A stretch of 64,000 nucleotides of DNA from Cristatella mucedo (lineage: Eukaryota; Bryozoa; Phylactolaemata; Cristatellidae), in the NCBI GenBank assembly GCA_009760855.2, contig WPIO01000016.1:641001-705000 (forward strand). The letters are read 5' to 3'. The number at the start of each line of letters is the position of its first letter. Within the stretch, counting starts at the first letter, position 1. This document shows positions 33,748 through 44,645 of the stretch, piece by piece. Position numbers and translations under genes: made by a program. Under the pieces are notes generated by a model. That model was not told the origin of the DNA. It made no database searches and was given only the letters and a program-made list of their open reading frames with translations.

Positions 33748-34825
33748 ATGGAGGCTTCACTTGAACTCGGTAGCTTGATGTCAAATGAGCGTTTACTCGT
33801 CTGCTGCAAGTGCGACCACGTGCTCAGCGACCCTGTACAGCTCAGCTGCTTGCACAACTGCTGCAAGTCTTGCATCAATCAAGAAGCAGCCACTGAAGGA
33901 CACGTCGTGTCGTGCTCGCTATGTGAAGAACAAAGCGTGCACCTCGGAAGCAAAAACTCGTTTATGGCCAGCCACATTCACTTCGTGAGCATCTTAAAAG
34001 GCCCAGCCAGGTGCGACATGTGTGTCACCAAGGGCTATGATGAGCAGGGTGACGCAGAATATCTGTGCCGTAATTGTCAAACACTGATATGTTTCGAGTG
34101 CTTATCCAGTCACGATCGGCACAATGACGATCACGTCATGGTTCCTTTCGAAGACATTCGTAGTTCGAGGGATATTGCTGCAATTAGCTTGCTTCCTTGT
34201 CTGTAACGCGGCAAGAACTTTGACCACGTTTGCCTGAGCTGTGAAGCAGCCATGTGTGACACGTGTGCCAGCCTGACTCAGAGGCATGACGTTCAGGAGC
34301 TTTGCTGCGCTAGAACAGACGATTACGCGGCTACGATCAGACGCGAGATTGAGGAATTACAGATCCATTTGGGAAGTGTATCCTCCGTACTGAAGCAGCA
34401 CGAGGATGTCGCGTATGAGCTGAAGGAAGCTAGAAAGACGGGCTTGGAGACCCTGAGAAAGAACAAGATATCCATCTCGGAAGCAGTGGAACGAGCTTAT
34501 CAGGCAGCTGAGAACAGTTTGCAGGACGCCTGCGACCTGCTCGACGTGAGGGCGTTCGACCTGGTGAGTAGCAGCCTGCTGCTTCAAAAGAGGATCAGCA
34601 GCTCAAGTGTCTACTTGAGCCACCTCGTGGACTGGAAAGACATCGCCAACCTCGTGCAGTAGCGAAAGACCGTTTGCTCGCGACTGAAGCAACTGTCTGA
34701 AGAGCTGCTCAACCTGCAGCCCAAAGTCGGCGAAGTGAGCTACATTCACTTGGAGGGCGGAGCACTTCCGGAGGATTTGGATCAAGTACTCTCACAATGG
34801 ATAGGAGCTCCAAAACTGATTCAAG
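33748..34825 (+). CDS. Exon 1 of the TRIM-RLR fusion (RING, B-box 1, B-box 2, coiled coil)
   Basis: Starts at the first ATG after an in-frame stop (TAA 33709) and runs to the donor AAG|GTAATC at 34825/34826. It carries in-frame TAA at 34204-34206, inside B-box 2 between its first Cys and the usual His position, and TAG at 34660-34662, inside the coiled coil. The frame stays open and clearly coding after both stops: B-box-2 Cys residues follow the first and a Leu/Glu-rich helix follows the second. An alternative 5' end is an acceptor at TTTCAG (33735), which would imply further upstream exons. Confidence 0.8.
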
Positions 34826-37302
34826 GTAATCGTTTACCTGTCCTTGCTCACCTGTGTGCTCGTCTGCCTACCTGTACCGTCGTAAGAGTGCTTGCGGGTT
34901 CGTCACACTGCATCAGCCCTATCGACGTATTGAATTGCATTAAGGACTAATCACTTGTTAGCTCGACAGTCCTCGTAGGTACGGCAGTGTATCTGTCAAA
35001 GTCACGTGATAACGGAGATTTGCAATAATTGTTTCCCTGACTACGAATTTGATGATCCATATATATATCAAGCACTGCCACCCGGAATTGATGCACAAGT
35101 AATTGGAACTACTGAGACGAGAGTGGGAGATAGAGGGAGATAGATAGATAGATTTAAATCTCAATGTGATCGAGCCTTCACCTTGTATGCACCGAAAGTC
35201 TACTCACTTCTGGCAACAGAGTGACTACCTGCAATGATCTAGCATGCTGTGAGTCTCACCTAAAAAAATATATATATATATATATATATCTGTTGCGATA
35301 ATCTGTTCATGGCTTACCCTTCGTCTGAGTCGACTGGTCTTTTTTACCGTTTTTTTCTTGCACGTTAATCCGTTCATTATTCAGTGTAAGTTAGTAGCCA
35401 GGGATCCTACTCCGGCCATAGTTTTTATATAAGGATGGCAAGACCGGCGAGTGATGAAAATTTATAATGCCTAATTATTGCATTTATTCAATGGGCGCTC
35501 AGCGGTTGCTCTAAATTGGAAGCAGCACACGATTTCGTCATAAGTACCAGTCGGGAGCATAGGTGTAGGGGGCGGCCCAGATCTGTGCCGGCCACTAGGT
35601 GGAATTTCCCCCCTTACTCGACCCCTAGTTAAGCCACCGGTACTACTAACTCATGGCCATGAGTGTGTTCAAGTTCGCCACTGTAAGCTGGCCTAAGCGT
35701 CATACTTGTTGGCTTTTACACGCTCGATTCCGTACATTTCACCTGCCCCTACCTACGGATTCTCTTACAGCTAATTCAAAAGCGTGCGGGCAGTGATTAC
35801 GTTCTCCAAGGGTGCTGTGCAAACGACACGTATCGTTGTTATTGATTTTATTTGCATTATTTTACGGTTGTATCCCTTGGGGCATGTATGCTGCGTTCCT
35901 TGGTAGTGCTGGCAGGCTTTCGCAGACTGCATGAACAAAATAATAATCCAAGGCCGAAGACCAGGGTTAAGGGTTAAGGGTTAGACAACTGTAAATAATG
36001 ATACCGGCAAGCTGGCTCGGTGGGCACACCTGTAGTGGGCACACCTGTAGTTGTACTTTGTCGTGATTAGAGCAGACACTGTAAATGAGTATACATTTCT
36101 TCCTACATAGACATCCTTTTCATTCCTGTTTCAGCCAGCTCACTTTTAAGAACGCGGGGCGCTTGTAACATGGAGTCTGATTAGATTGCGTTACCTCGGC
36201 CCCGAGAGGAGGAATGATAGCACATAGATATACTTAACGATGACGAGTGACTTCCGCGTTAAGTGGGCTCGCAGGCTCACAATTCGAACCATTCAGCGCC
36301 TGCTTTATGCCCGCACAACCAGCGCTAGTTCCGGTAGCGGCGCAGCGTGTGCAATATGCAAAAACCTGTATAAAACTTCAAAAGTGCTAAAAACTAAACT
36401 AAAAAAACTAAACTAAAAAAGTTCGAGGATCCATAGATATACCGCGGTTATGATGCATCCACTGCTACGCGGCAAACGCTCCAAGAACGTGCGTCTTGTT
36501 TGCCTGGCACTTTAGATAGTAGTGAGTATTCGGTAGACTCGCTGTCTCTATTTTCGCACTCATGTACTCATTATGCCTTATTTGCACAGGCAGTAACGAG
36601 GTGCGGCGTCGAGAAGATTATGAAAAGGCGCAGGCCGACGAGGAGGAACGACAGATGGAGCAGCAGACGGAGTTTGCACTTGAGGAAGACTCCGGATTGT
36701 TGTGTTCGGCTTTGGACTCGACCCGTGAGTCCGCCTCACCATCGGTATCTTGTTCACCCTCCGTTTCACCGTTCGACTCATTTCGAAGATATCGCCCCGA
36801 TCGTTGTCTGCCGAGAGTGAGAAAGGACTTTCAACTCAATTGCGCTGGTTGCGGTCATTTGGTGACTACCAGCGACAAATTGCGGATCTTTCGTTCTATT
36901 GATAGAGGACAGTATACACGTCACCATGTAATATCAGATACCTCTTTCGTGGGCAGAATCAGAATTCATCAGCATTTGGAGCCTGGGCACATCGGAGAGA
37001 CGTTAAGTCTGAACCTTGAAATTGTCCTAGATAAGAAAGTTTCGTGCAAGGAATGCGGCGATGATTGGGGCTCATGTGCTCGCATAGCTAGGAAGTACTT
37101 CTTCTTGTTGAAAAGTGAAAACCTTGTAGTAGAATCTGACGGACAGTCGGATAAGATTAACAATTAGTGGAACCTACCTTACACGTTGGGATTCATAAAA
37201 GACTACGACTTACTCAAGTTCGGCATTGACCAAATTCCAGTGGATGAGCCCAGACCAACCAAGTGGATCCTAGAAGTACCTACGTCGCCCACAGAGAACT
37301 AA
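33748..37302 (+). CDS. TRIM-type RING/B-box/coiled-coil protein fused to a RIG-I-like C-terminal regulatory domain; three in-frame stops
   Basis: Seen: exon 1 (33748-34825) joins exon 2 (36590-37299, stop TAA 37300-37302) across a phase-1 intron (AAG|GTAATC ... TTTGCACAG|GC), giving 596 codons in one frame. Domains by codon: C3HC4 RING with C19, C22, C34, H36, C39, C42, C56, C59; B-box 1 at 89-129; B-box 2 at 151-180; coiled-coil-like region about 190-355; Ser/Glu-rich linker 361-440; RIG-I C-terminal domain about 440-580, with zinc ligands C444, C447, C512, C515 followed by GDDWG. Family knowledge: RING plus B-boxes is the TRIM ubiquitin-ligase layout, and the CxxC...CxxC-xx-DWG domain of RIG-I/MDA5/LGP2 binds viral-type RNA ends or dsRNA in the cytoplasm. 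Inference: an RNA-sensing E3 ligase without a helicase. Odd: stops at codons 153 (TAA), 305 (TAG) and 552 (TAG), and Arg instead of the expected B-box-2 His at 154. An upstream in-frame stop (33709) supports the start. Domain calls are strong; function is uncertain. Confidence 0.8.
34826..36589 (+). other. Intron of the TRIM-RLR gene
   Basis: GT-AG intron of 1764 bases, phase 1. It holds a (TA) run at 35268-35290, a degenerate LINE-type tail near 35765-35835, a short GGGTTAA repeat at 35963-35984 and a CTAAA-rich stretch near 36390-36420. I see no further exon in it. Confidence 0.7.
36590..37302 (+). CDS. Exon 2 of the TRIM-RLR fusion (RIG-I C-terminal regulatory domain)
   Basis: The acceptor TTTGCACAG at 36589 restores a Gly codon with the phase-1 donor of exon 1. 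The exon encodes an acidic/Ser-rich linker and then the zinc-binding RLR domain: NCAGC near 36840, SCKECGDDWG near 37043-37072, and a KSENLVVES strand matching the KIxxFVVE strand of RIG-I. TAG at 37165-37167 falls just before a W-N-L-P segment that aligns with the final W-K strand of the family. The frame continues 44 more codons to TAA at 37300. Confidence 0.8.
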
Positions 37303-38849
37303 AATTCTGGCAATTCAGTATGGGCGTGCATGCAACACAAGTATGTACATAGTATACACCGGGTGCATACGATGTAAGTGCATGCACAGCGTACAGGGGG
37401 GGCATACAGAGGTGCATAGAACGCATACCTAAGGGGCATGCTATATAATATATGTAAAATCAGGCCAAATCCAGGCTTCACTTGGACGACCTGTCGGTCT
37501 TTTTAATTCTTGACACTCGCTTGCATTCAACTTACCGAGGAGCTCGAGAGTGCAAGAGCAGAGCTCCTGGGAAGGGCAACGTGCTGGTAAAAAATAGCAA
37601 AGGAGCTGAGCAAGAATATTGCTTATAAATAATCATTATAGACAAACAGGCAAAGTATTTGCGTACAATTTTTGCCAATTTTTCGATTGTATTTTTGGCT
37701 GCCATCTGGGCTGGGCAATAGAAGGCCAAATCTTGAAAACGTAAAATTGCTGTCGAACCAAATCCTGTGGGTGCAGATGTGGATAGCTGTTGTCTATAAT
37801 TTGGCGTCAAGCCAAAGTTTTTTAGGTAAACATAAGATTTATTGAAGTTATAATGTTTGTGGTTTACATACGGACATAGCCATTAATGGCCATAGGATGA
37901 GAACGGGAATGAGCCCAATCCCATGAAGTTTGCTTGAGATAAACGTGATAAATACTATTTAAAAGATTTGAAATTGATAGCTGTGTTGTGCGAAGTTTCT
38001 TTTCAGAAATGACAGCTTTATCGTCTTTGGAATATGCTAGTAGGTGAGATGACCCGGGCCACTTGAGACCATAGCACGAAAAAGCGCATGGGCAATACCA
38101 CACAATTTGCTGAGTTAACACGTTATACAGTTCTGTATAATTTGGATTCAAACTGCAGTGTTAGGATGTTTATTGTGCAAATGGCAATTGTATTGCAGTA
38201 TTTCAGAGTTATTATTATAATCCGAATGTGTGTGCTCACGTCATCAACCTACTTTGGAAAAGTCTTAGTGGAAGGTAATTTTAAGGAATAGCACACAATC
38301 TGAGCATATATTTACAAAGGAGGCAGCTAACATTATTCGGCTACATTAAATCTTTTATATGGTTTCCAAACATATTTAAATCTGGCTTAAATATATAGTG
38401 ACGTGAGTTGTGTTATGTATTTATTTCTCAAATAAAATACTGTAATTATGAATATCTCTTTCAACAGCATTTATTTAAATTCTTTTTTGTGCGCTTGTGT
38501 CGGCGCGAGCGATTGTCATGCTTGTTTGTGGCATTGAGCTCTTTCGTCGTCGCGCTTTTGTCATTGAGTGGTTTGGTCCTGCACAATTTTATCAGTTTAT
38601 CTACGTAGAGCTCCTAGAAAGAGACTAAGTAACGTCGCCTATATATTAGAACCAATCGCTGTGTGCAGCCAGGTCTCTGCTCGGGTTGGTATCATTACAC
38701 TACGCTTTGCGTTTGGCCTACTTCTGTCCGGACGGAACGTACTCCTCTAAAAACGATCAATTGAACTTCATTGACGATAGCCAGGATTGACGCTACCGTC
38801 CTATACCAATCGAGGATCCCGTTTCTAGATATGCTACTTATATATGATA

Positions 38850-38925
38850 ATAAAAATGCACTTGATAAAGCGCCCTCAGAGAACTTAATCTCTCTCTAGG
38901 CGCTTTACATTTGCTGCATATATCA
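38850..38925 (-). mobile_element. LINE family C 3' tail
   Basis: AATGCACTTGATAAAGCGCC ... AACTTAATCTCTCTCTAGGC, then TTTGCTGC. Confidence 0.75.
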
Positions 38926-40622
38926 TTTGCAAACTCCAATATTCAGTGGGAAAACTAAGTAATAGTTTTTCAGCCAGATTTACAATGGAATTCAGTTTAA
39001 ATTTATCTGAATATTTGATTTTAAAGTTGCTCAGGCTTTTGACAAACGACTGTTGGATGATGAGCACTCAGAAACGCAATATTAGAATCACCGTTGGGAT
39101 GGACTTTGAATAGCCATAGTTATGGCTGCCTAAGTCAACCAAATTTAAGTAATGACTGTGCCGTTTAGCTATTTCACTCCAATCGAGAGCGATATCACCT
39201 CAATCCTCTGGTTGAATGCAACTTTGAGACTTTAATAAACCGAAGCTTTTCCCAGACATTACGGACGAGGTTTTTAAAGACTCATTGTGATCGAACTGCG
39301 TTATCTAGAGAGCATCTTTAGCGAAGCAGATACAAATGTGCAGCTTAGAATAATTGTATTTGAGAATGATTCCATCCTCGCTCTTACTAACCGACTAAGT
39401 CAGAACGTAAGAGGTCAAAGGTCCTTTGACTTGTTCTCGTTTGACGTTGAGAAAGCACCAAAGGCGTTGAAATCTCTAGCATGTAAAATCGAAAGGTGAT
39501 GCAATCGCTCACTGCACATAGCTTGCTATCGAAGTTAATCGAGCAGCACTGAGCATCAGGCAAGAAGCAGTGAAACGGTGGCAGAGGTTGCTCTATGAAT
39601 TACTACTTATATCACAGGCAATCAAGCAGCGATCAGTCTATAAATAGCACAATCCACATCTCTACCTTTAGCAATCACTATGATCGCGTTTAGAGCCTTT
39701 AAGCTGCCGGCTTAACGCTCTTAATTTACTTTATGATCCCTGCCTTTCTCCCTGCCATAAAAAGCTCAACTTACAACCATTAAGGGGTACGACAAAATAT
39801 GCATTACAATGCAGATAATTTCACGAGTCTGAGCCAGAGCTGCACTAGAGCTCTGCTTCAATACATTGCTGTCTACAAAGAAATAATATAGCGACCTATT
39901 TAAGAATCTTTCTACCTGAAACTCTGAGAGTCTACAGGTCTCAATATCTTTTTTCAACTCAAACTCAAATTGGTACAATAATAACACCTTCACTGCACCT
40001 AGAATGTCATGTCGAGTGATACTGCTTGCCTTGTTTGGGCATTAGCAGCCGTTGCAAATCGGCGTTTCTTCGCAGTGATAACTTTACAGGTGCTTTAGTT
40101 TGCATCACGCCGTTTTTTACGGAGGTGCTACGTCTTCATATTTAAATCTTTACACCACAGCTTTCGGTTGTGTATCCCCGAACTGCGTCGCGTCGCCTGA
40201 AATTGATTGCTGAATGGTGGCTAAATTGGCGTCCCATTTTCAAAATAATACTTCAGAATTCTCATGAGGTTTTAGAACAACTGCATATCTTTCTAAGCAC
40301 TGTGCTGAAAACAAGCCGTATGCACCGGTTAGTAGAACGTGGGCATATCAAGCAAGCATGCATGTAAATACTAAAGACGGTCAACGGCTTCTGACTCGTC
40401 GATGAGCTATTCAGACTCTATTGACATAAGACCTTTAGCCAGTTTCTTAAACAGTCATACGAAACGTATCAGTGGAGGTCAGGCAATACTTATTCGAAAT
40501 TGACAACTTGCTTACTGTCTTAAAGGACCACGTAAGTGGTCTTGCACATGCTTAGATACTTCAAGAATTGGGCGATCTAAATCGGTCGGATTACGACTCC
40601 ACTTGGAATTATTTGTGGTTCT

Positions 40623-41151
40623 TTAATGCTCACGTAACAGTCTACGATTTATACACTGTAAAAGGCGATCCTGAGACACGGTTAACCAGTTGAACGTAGG
40701 TTTTTGCATCACTCCCGGTGCTCCGCAGATTGCAGAATAGGTAAAGGAGGTACCGCTGCACGATGACGTCACAACATTGTTTGACCAGGTAAGGGTGTTG
40801 CTGACGCTGTATTCTTCAGTTATCGTCGCCCTATCGGCGTCGATTGAAGTGCTTTCGGACAACTACTAGTTAGCTGCGCTTCGATGCAGAAGCTCGGCTA
40901 GTTTTCGTGACGCAGCTGCGAGGGTCAGCACCCGTTACATTCGCCGACAGCACGACGCGAGGCTGGAACCGCCGCTCCAGTCCAGAAGCGGCTGGAGTTT
41001 GTTCGTAACCGCACATACTAAAAAGACTGCGTCTTCTGCCCTTAACGTGAAATTCTAGAATTTCTTGCAGCATCTGCAGTTCAGATACAATATGCCCGGC
41101 ATTCCTCAGAACCGGCGCTATATCTGAATATGTGGTGAATCGGCGAGACAT
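40623..41151 (-). other. Two adjoining minus-strand open frames, unrecognised
   Basis: 41151-40870 encodes 93 residues (TYSDIAPVLRNAGHIVSELQ, MLQEILEFHVKG). 40862-40623 encodes a Ser/Thr-rich stretch (ITEEYSVSNTLTWSNNVV, SGTSFTYSAICGAPGV). Composition is protein-like, but no start or splice pattern is convincing and I do not recognise either. They may be exons or decayed coding DNA. Confidence 0.25.
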
Positions 41152-41754
41152 GCACGTAGATTCCTGGAGGAACTCGGAAAGACTTCAACGCAGAACTTAC
41201 CCGAGCACGCGCGGCAGCTCTTCCTGCAATATGTCAGCATATAGTTGGAGAATTTTCCGTGCACTCCGCTTCCCGAGCCATCGGCGGGCATCGTATCGTG
41301 TCGTCCTTAGCAGCCGGCTACATTGAGAGGCGGACATTTGCGGCCGGCGCCAGCGGTTTAGCCGGCCAGAGCGCATTCCGCTACCGAAGTGTCAAGCCGA
41401 CAGCAGAAAAGTGTTTGCGACTTCAAAATGTGAGATTAGTTTAAATTAAAATAAATTAAACAGTAAATTAGTTGATGCTACTAAGGGCTGCTCCCACGTG
41501 AGCGTTCTCCCAGTTGAGCCGAGCCTCATCAAAGCAAAAAGCAGTGCTCAGCGCCTTCGAACTTCGGACTGACGGCGCTCGCTGTTCATGTTTAGCACTT
41601 CCGGCGCCGCTTCCTTTCCTGTCGGGAGAGGACAGTTTCACATTAACAGGGCGACGTTGAATTTCTTCTGGTCAGCACAGCTGATCGTGGCAGCTCCAGT
41701 TGGCGGCACTGGTTTATACTTGAAGATTGACTTACTTCTTATGTCGTCGTCTAC

Positions 41755-42295
41755 TGTCTCGTTAGCTCCGGCATATCTATTATTAATATTATTGTTATTA
41801 TTATTATATTATTATTTTATTATTACATCTTTGTGTAAACCCTATCAGGCCAAGCATCGTACCACCCGCTTTTCGGAATCCAACAGTCTAGAAATACCTC
41901 ATACAAACCTTAAATCCTTTGGAGACCGTGCATTTAGTTCATATGCTCCCAAAGCCTGGAACTCCCTCCCGACTTGCGTCACATCATCCCCTGACTTGAC
42001 AACATTTAAAAAGAACCTAGAAACACACCTATTTAGGACAACATTTAGTGGGTCCCTGTGATTCGTCCTTGATGTGCTTATGCGTGCTGACACTGTGCAT
42101 GCTGCCACTAACCACATTTGCATGCTGACCCTGTGTCACCCCTAACCATATTATTAATTTCGTTTGCTTTTTGAAGCATGATTTTACTTACCATTCAGTT
42201 GCATTTCACTTTGCAGCAAATGTAAAGCGCCTAGCGAGAGATTAAGTTCTCTGAGGGCGCTTTATCAAGTGAATTATTATTATTATTAATTATTA
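41755..42295 (+). mobile_element. LINE family C 3' end
   Basis: Encodes QAKHRTTRFSESNS, LKSFGDRAFSSYAPKAWNSLP and a complete 3' UTR, hairpin and ATT tail. Confidence 0.8.
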
Positions 42296-43439
42296 TTATT
42301 AATATCATAAAAGACGATTTCTGAGAACCATGTATTCTATGTGTACAATGTGCCTCGTCAAGATAAAGATTGCGTAACATTAAAGATAAAATTTAGTTGT
42401 ATTTGCATACAGGATATCTGACCTGCATGGTTTTTATTAACTTCCTTAGATACCAGAGTAAAAGGTCCTTCAATGACTCGTAAGCGCCTGACGTCATGCC
42501 TCTGGTAACTGTTCTGGAGTCGCTACTTAACAGCTTTACAGGTGTCCTAGCCAGAACAAAATAACGTTATGCCAGCACTTCCACCTAACCCAGTGCGGTC
42601 TGATTTCCGATGCGGCCAGTTAACAACTTACTGAGCAAATCTTGTAGCATGCCGGACAAGAGCGAAGCAAACTTGCTGTCGCAAAAGCTTGCACATACAG
42701 AACATTAGTTGAACCAGAAAAGAGCTGAACTATCGTGACATAATCTGCCACAAAATTCAACTGTGGGCTGTAACCAGCGTAACAGGTTCATCAATATTCT
42801 TTAGCAAGTTGCCAAACAGTCTCTGTGCGCTGCTCGCGAAAGCGTTAAGCTTGACAAGACGGTTGAACGTAAATTGAGTCGTCTGTAGTCGTGGTCTCAT
42901 ACAGGTTAAGGACGACGTCTTGAGTGACATAACTGCATAACCGAAGGCTTTCGCTCTGCGATCACTCGAAATTTATAGGCGGCCTTCACAGTCTCTGGCA
43001 CACCGTCTCTCAAGTCATGACAATGTCCGCTCAGCGACGACACGCATTCATGAGCTGAAGAACCACTGCCTTCAGGCCAGAGCTTTCACACCTTGTCGTC
43101 TTGCACGGGGGGGGGCTGGAGTTGTCAGGCCTTGCCATCTTGTGCTGCGATGGAGCCCGAGTAGTCGGTCGGTAGCCAAGCTTTGACAGCTAAAATGTTT
43201 CTGTAGGCTTATCAGCTTATCAGCTTATGCAGCTCGTTGGCTGATTTTCAGGAAGGCGTCCGCACGTGGATGGAAGTAAAAGCCATCTAACTGAATGCCG
43301 ATAAAAAACAAACAACTTACAAATTATGGGCTTTCCGAGTGTAACCTAGTGAGATTGGAAAGGTTGACGCTCACAGTGACGCTTGCATATCTGCTTGCAT
43401 ATCGCCTGCAGCATCTTCACGAAATCCAGGCGTCCTAAT
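42296..43439. other. No gene recognised
   Basis: Unique-looking DNA; nothing supportable. Confidence 0.5.
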
Positions 43440-44075
43440 GTTCCAGTGCGAAGTACTAATGGACGACCGCAGTAGCTCCACAGTCAAGTCTGCCAACTTT
43501 TAGTCACGTAACATTGCAAATATGCGGGCCTGCTTAGATTTTTGAATCTAAATTGGTCCATACATTTGTGACATCTCGTCTCGACTTCTGCAACTGACTG
43601 CGTGCAGGTCTACCGGCTTGGGCAATCAGGAATTTTCAGGAACTTACGGTTGGCGCAAAACTCTGCAGCAGCCAGGCTTGTCTGTCGTGGGCGTTGCAGC
43701 GAAGTTCACATCGGACCGCTTCTTGCCGACCAGCACTGGCTCCCAATCAAGCAGCACATCGACTTTACGGTTTTGTTACTCGCATTTTGGTTCCTTCATT
43801 CTCTGGCTCTGGCTAAGCTGTCCGAACTGCTTTCCAACCAGGCCAACTAGGCAGTACCACTCACTTTTCTGACTCATATCGAATAGCTTTGTTGCTTTTG
43901 GCTCGAACCAATCTGAAATCCTTTGAAGACCTAGCTGTTAGTGCGCTTGCTCTCAAAGCCTGGAACTCACTCCCGACTGATGTCACTACACCCCCCTTGA
44001 CATTTAAAAGAAGCTGAAATGCACCTGGTTGTCACCGCATTTTGCGTGCTTATGCATGTTGCTACGGCTAACCAT
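43440..44075 (+). mobile_element. LINE family C, strongly diverged copy
   Basis: Encodes LAQNSAAARLVCRGR, LLADQHWLPIKQHIDF and, in shifted frames, the LKSF and KAWNSLP blocks; many stops and frameshifts. Confidence 0.65.
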
Positions 44076-44164
44076 ATTTGCATGTAGACATTTTGCATGT
44101 TACCACTAACGATATTATGCGAGTTGACATTGTGCATGTTAGCACCAACCGTATGATCATGTAT

Positions 44165-44570
44165 GTGTGTGTGTATGCATGTATCTCCGTCTGTAACTCC
44201 GCAAAGCAATACAGACTATGTGGGTGTTATGCAGGAGTTTTGTATAGCGCACTCACAGCCTAAGCGGCTATCGGTACGCATGCGCTAGCCAACAGACTTC
44301 GCCTCACGCAACAAAGAGAAAGTTGGAAGCATAGCAGAGTCAGGAGAGTAGTTGAGGTAGGGAGTAGCCTGGAAGTAGCAGCTCAGAACCGCTGAAAAGG
44401 ATGAGCCATAGTCGGCAGCAGGAAAGTAGTTGTCGTTGCGTAAGAATTGTAGAAGCGAGCTCCACAGTCTAGAGCCGGCAGAGCTAAAGCTTCTGTCGCC
44501 AAAGTGCAGAGGAATGGAACAGCTAATTTATTGTCCACACAGGACCTGAGGGCGCCAAGAGGCTGCTTCC
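44165..44570 (-). mobile_element. LINE family D 3' end
   Basis: CTCCGTCTGTAACTCCGCAAA at the tail; reverse-strand LINE block to AGGACCTGAGGGC. Confidence 0.75.
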
Positions 44571-44645
44571 ATTACAGCATTTGCAAAGTGCCTAGAAAGA
44601 GACTAAGTACTGTGAGAGTGCTATACAAATGCATTATTGTTATTA
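44570..44645 (+). mobile_element. LINE family C 3' tail, diverged
   Basis: GCAAAGTGCCTAGAAAGAGAC, TGTGAGAGTGCTATACAAATG and ATT repeats. Confidence 0.55.

Larger units (their letters stand above)
37303..41754. other. No gene recognised apart from the two open frames at 40.6-41.2 kb
   Basis: AT-rich; GCATA-rich words at 37320-37440. Minus-strand frames at 37532-37810 and 37864-38151 look partly protein-like (PNYRQQLSTSAPTGFG; PNYTELYNVLTQQIVW) but match nothing I know. One LINE tail at 38850 and a degraded one near 38605. Confidence 0.4.

Noticed and set aside
35963-35984. Telomere-like GGGTTAA repeat
   Set aside because: Only three units and seven bases per unit; an ordinary short intronic repeat.
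33748-37302. Reassigned genetic code (TAA/TAG as Gln)
   Set aside because: DUSP12 and NPL both terminate at TAA exactly where their families end, so the standard code holds.
40623-40862. Pore-forming-protein-like beta-strand segment
   Set aside because: The Ser/Thr-rich alternating pattern is suggestive only; no family motif or gene structure supports it.
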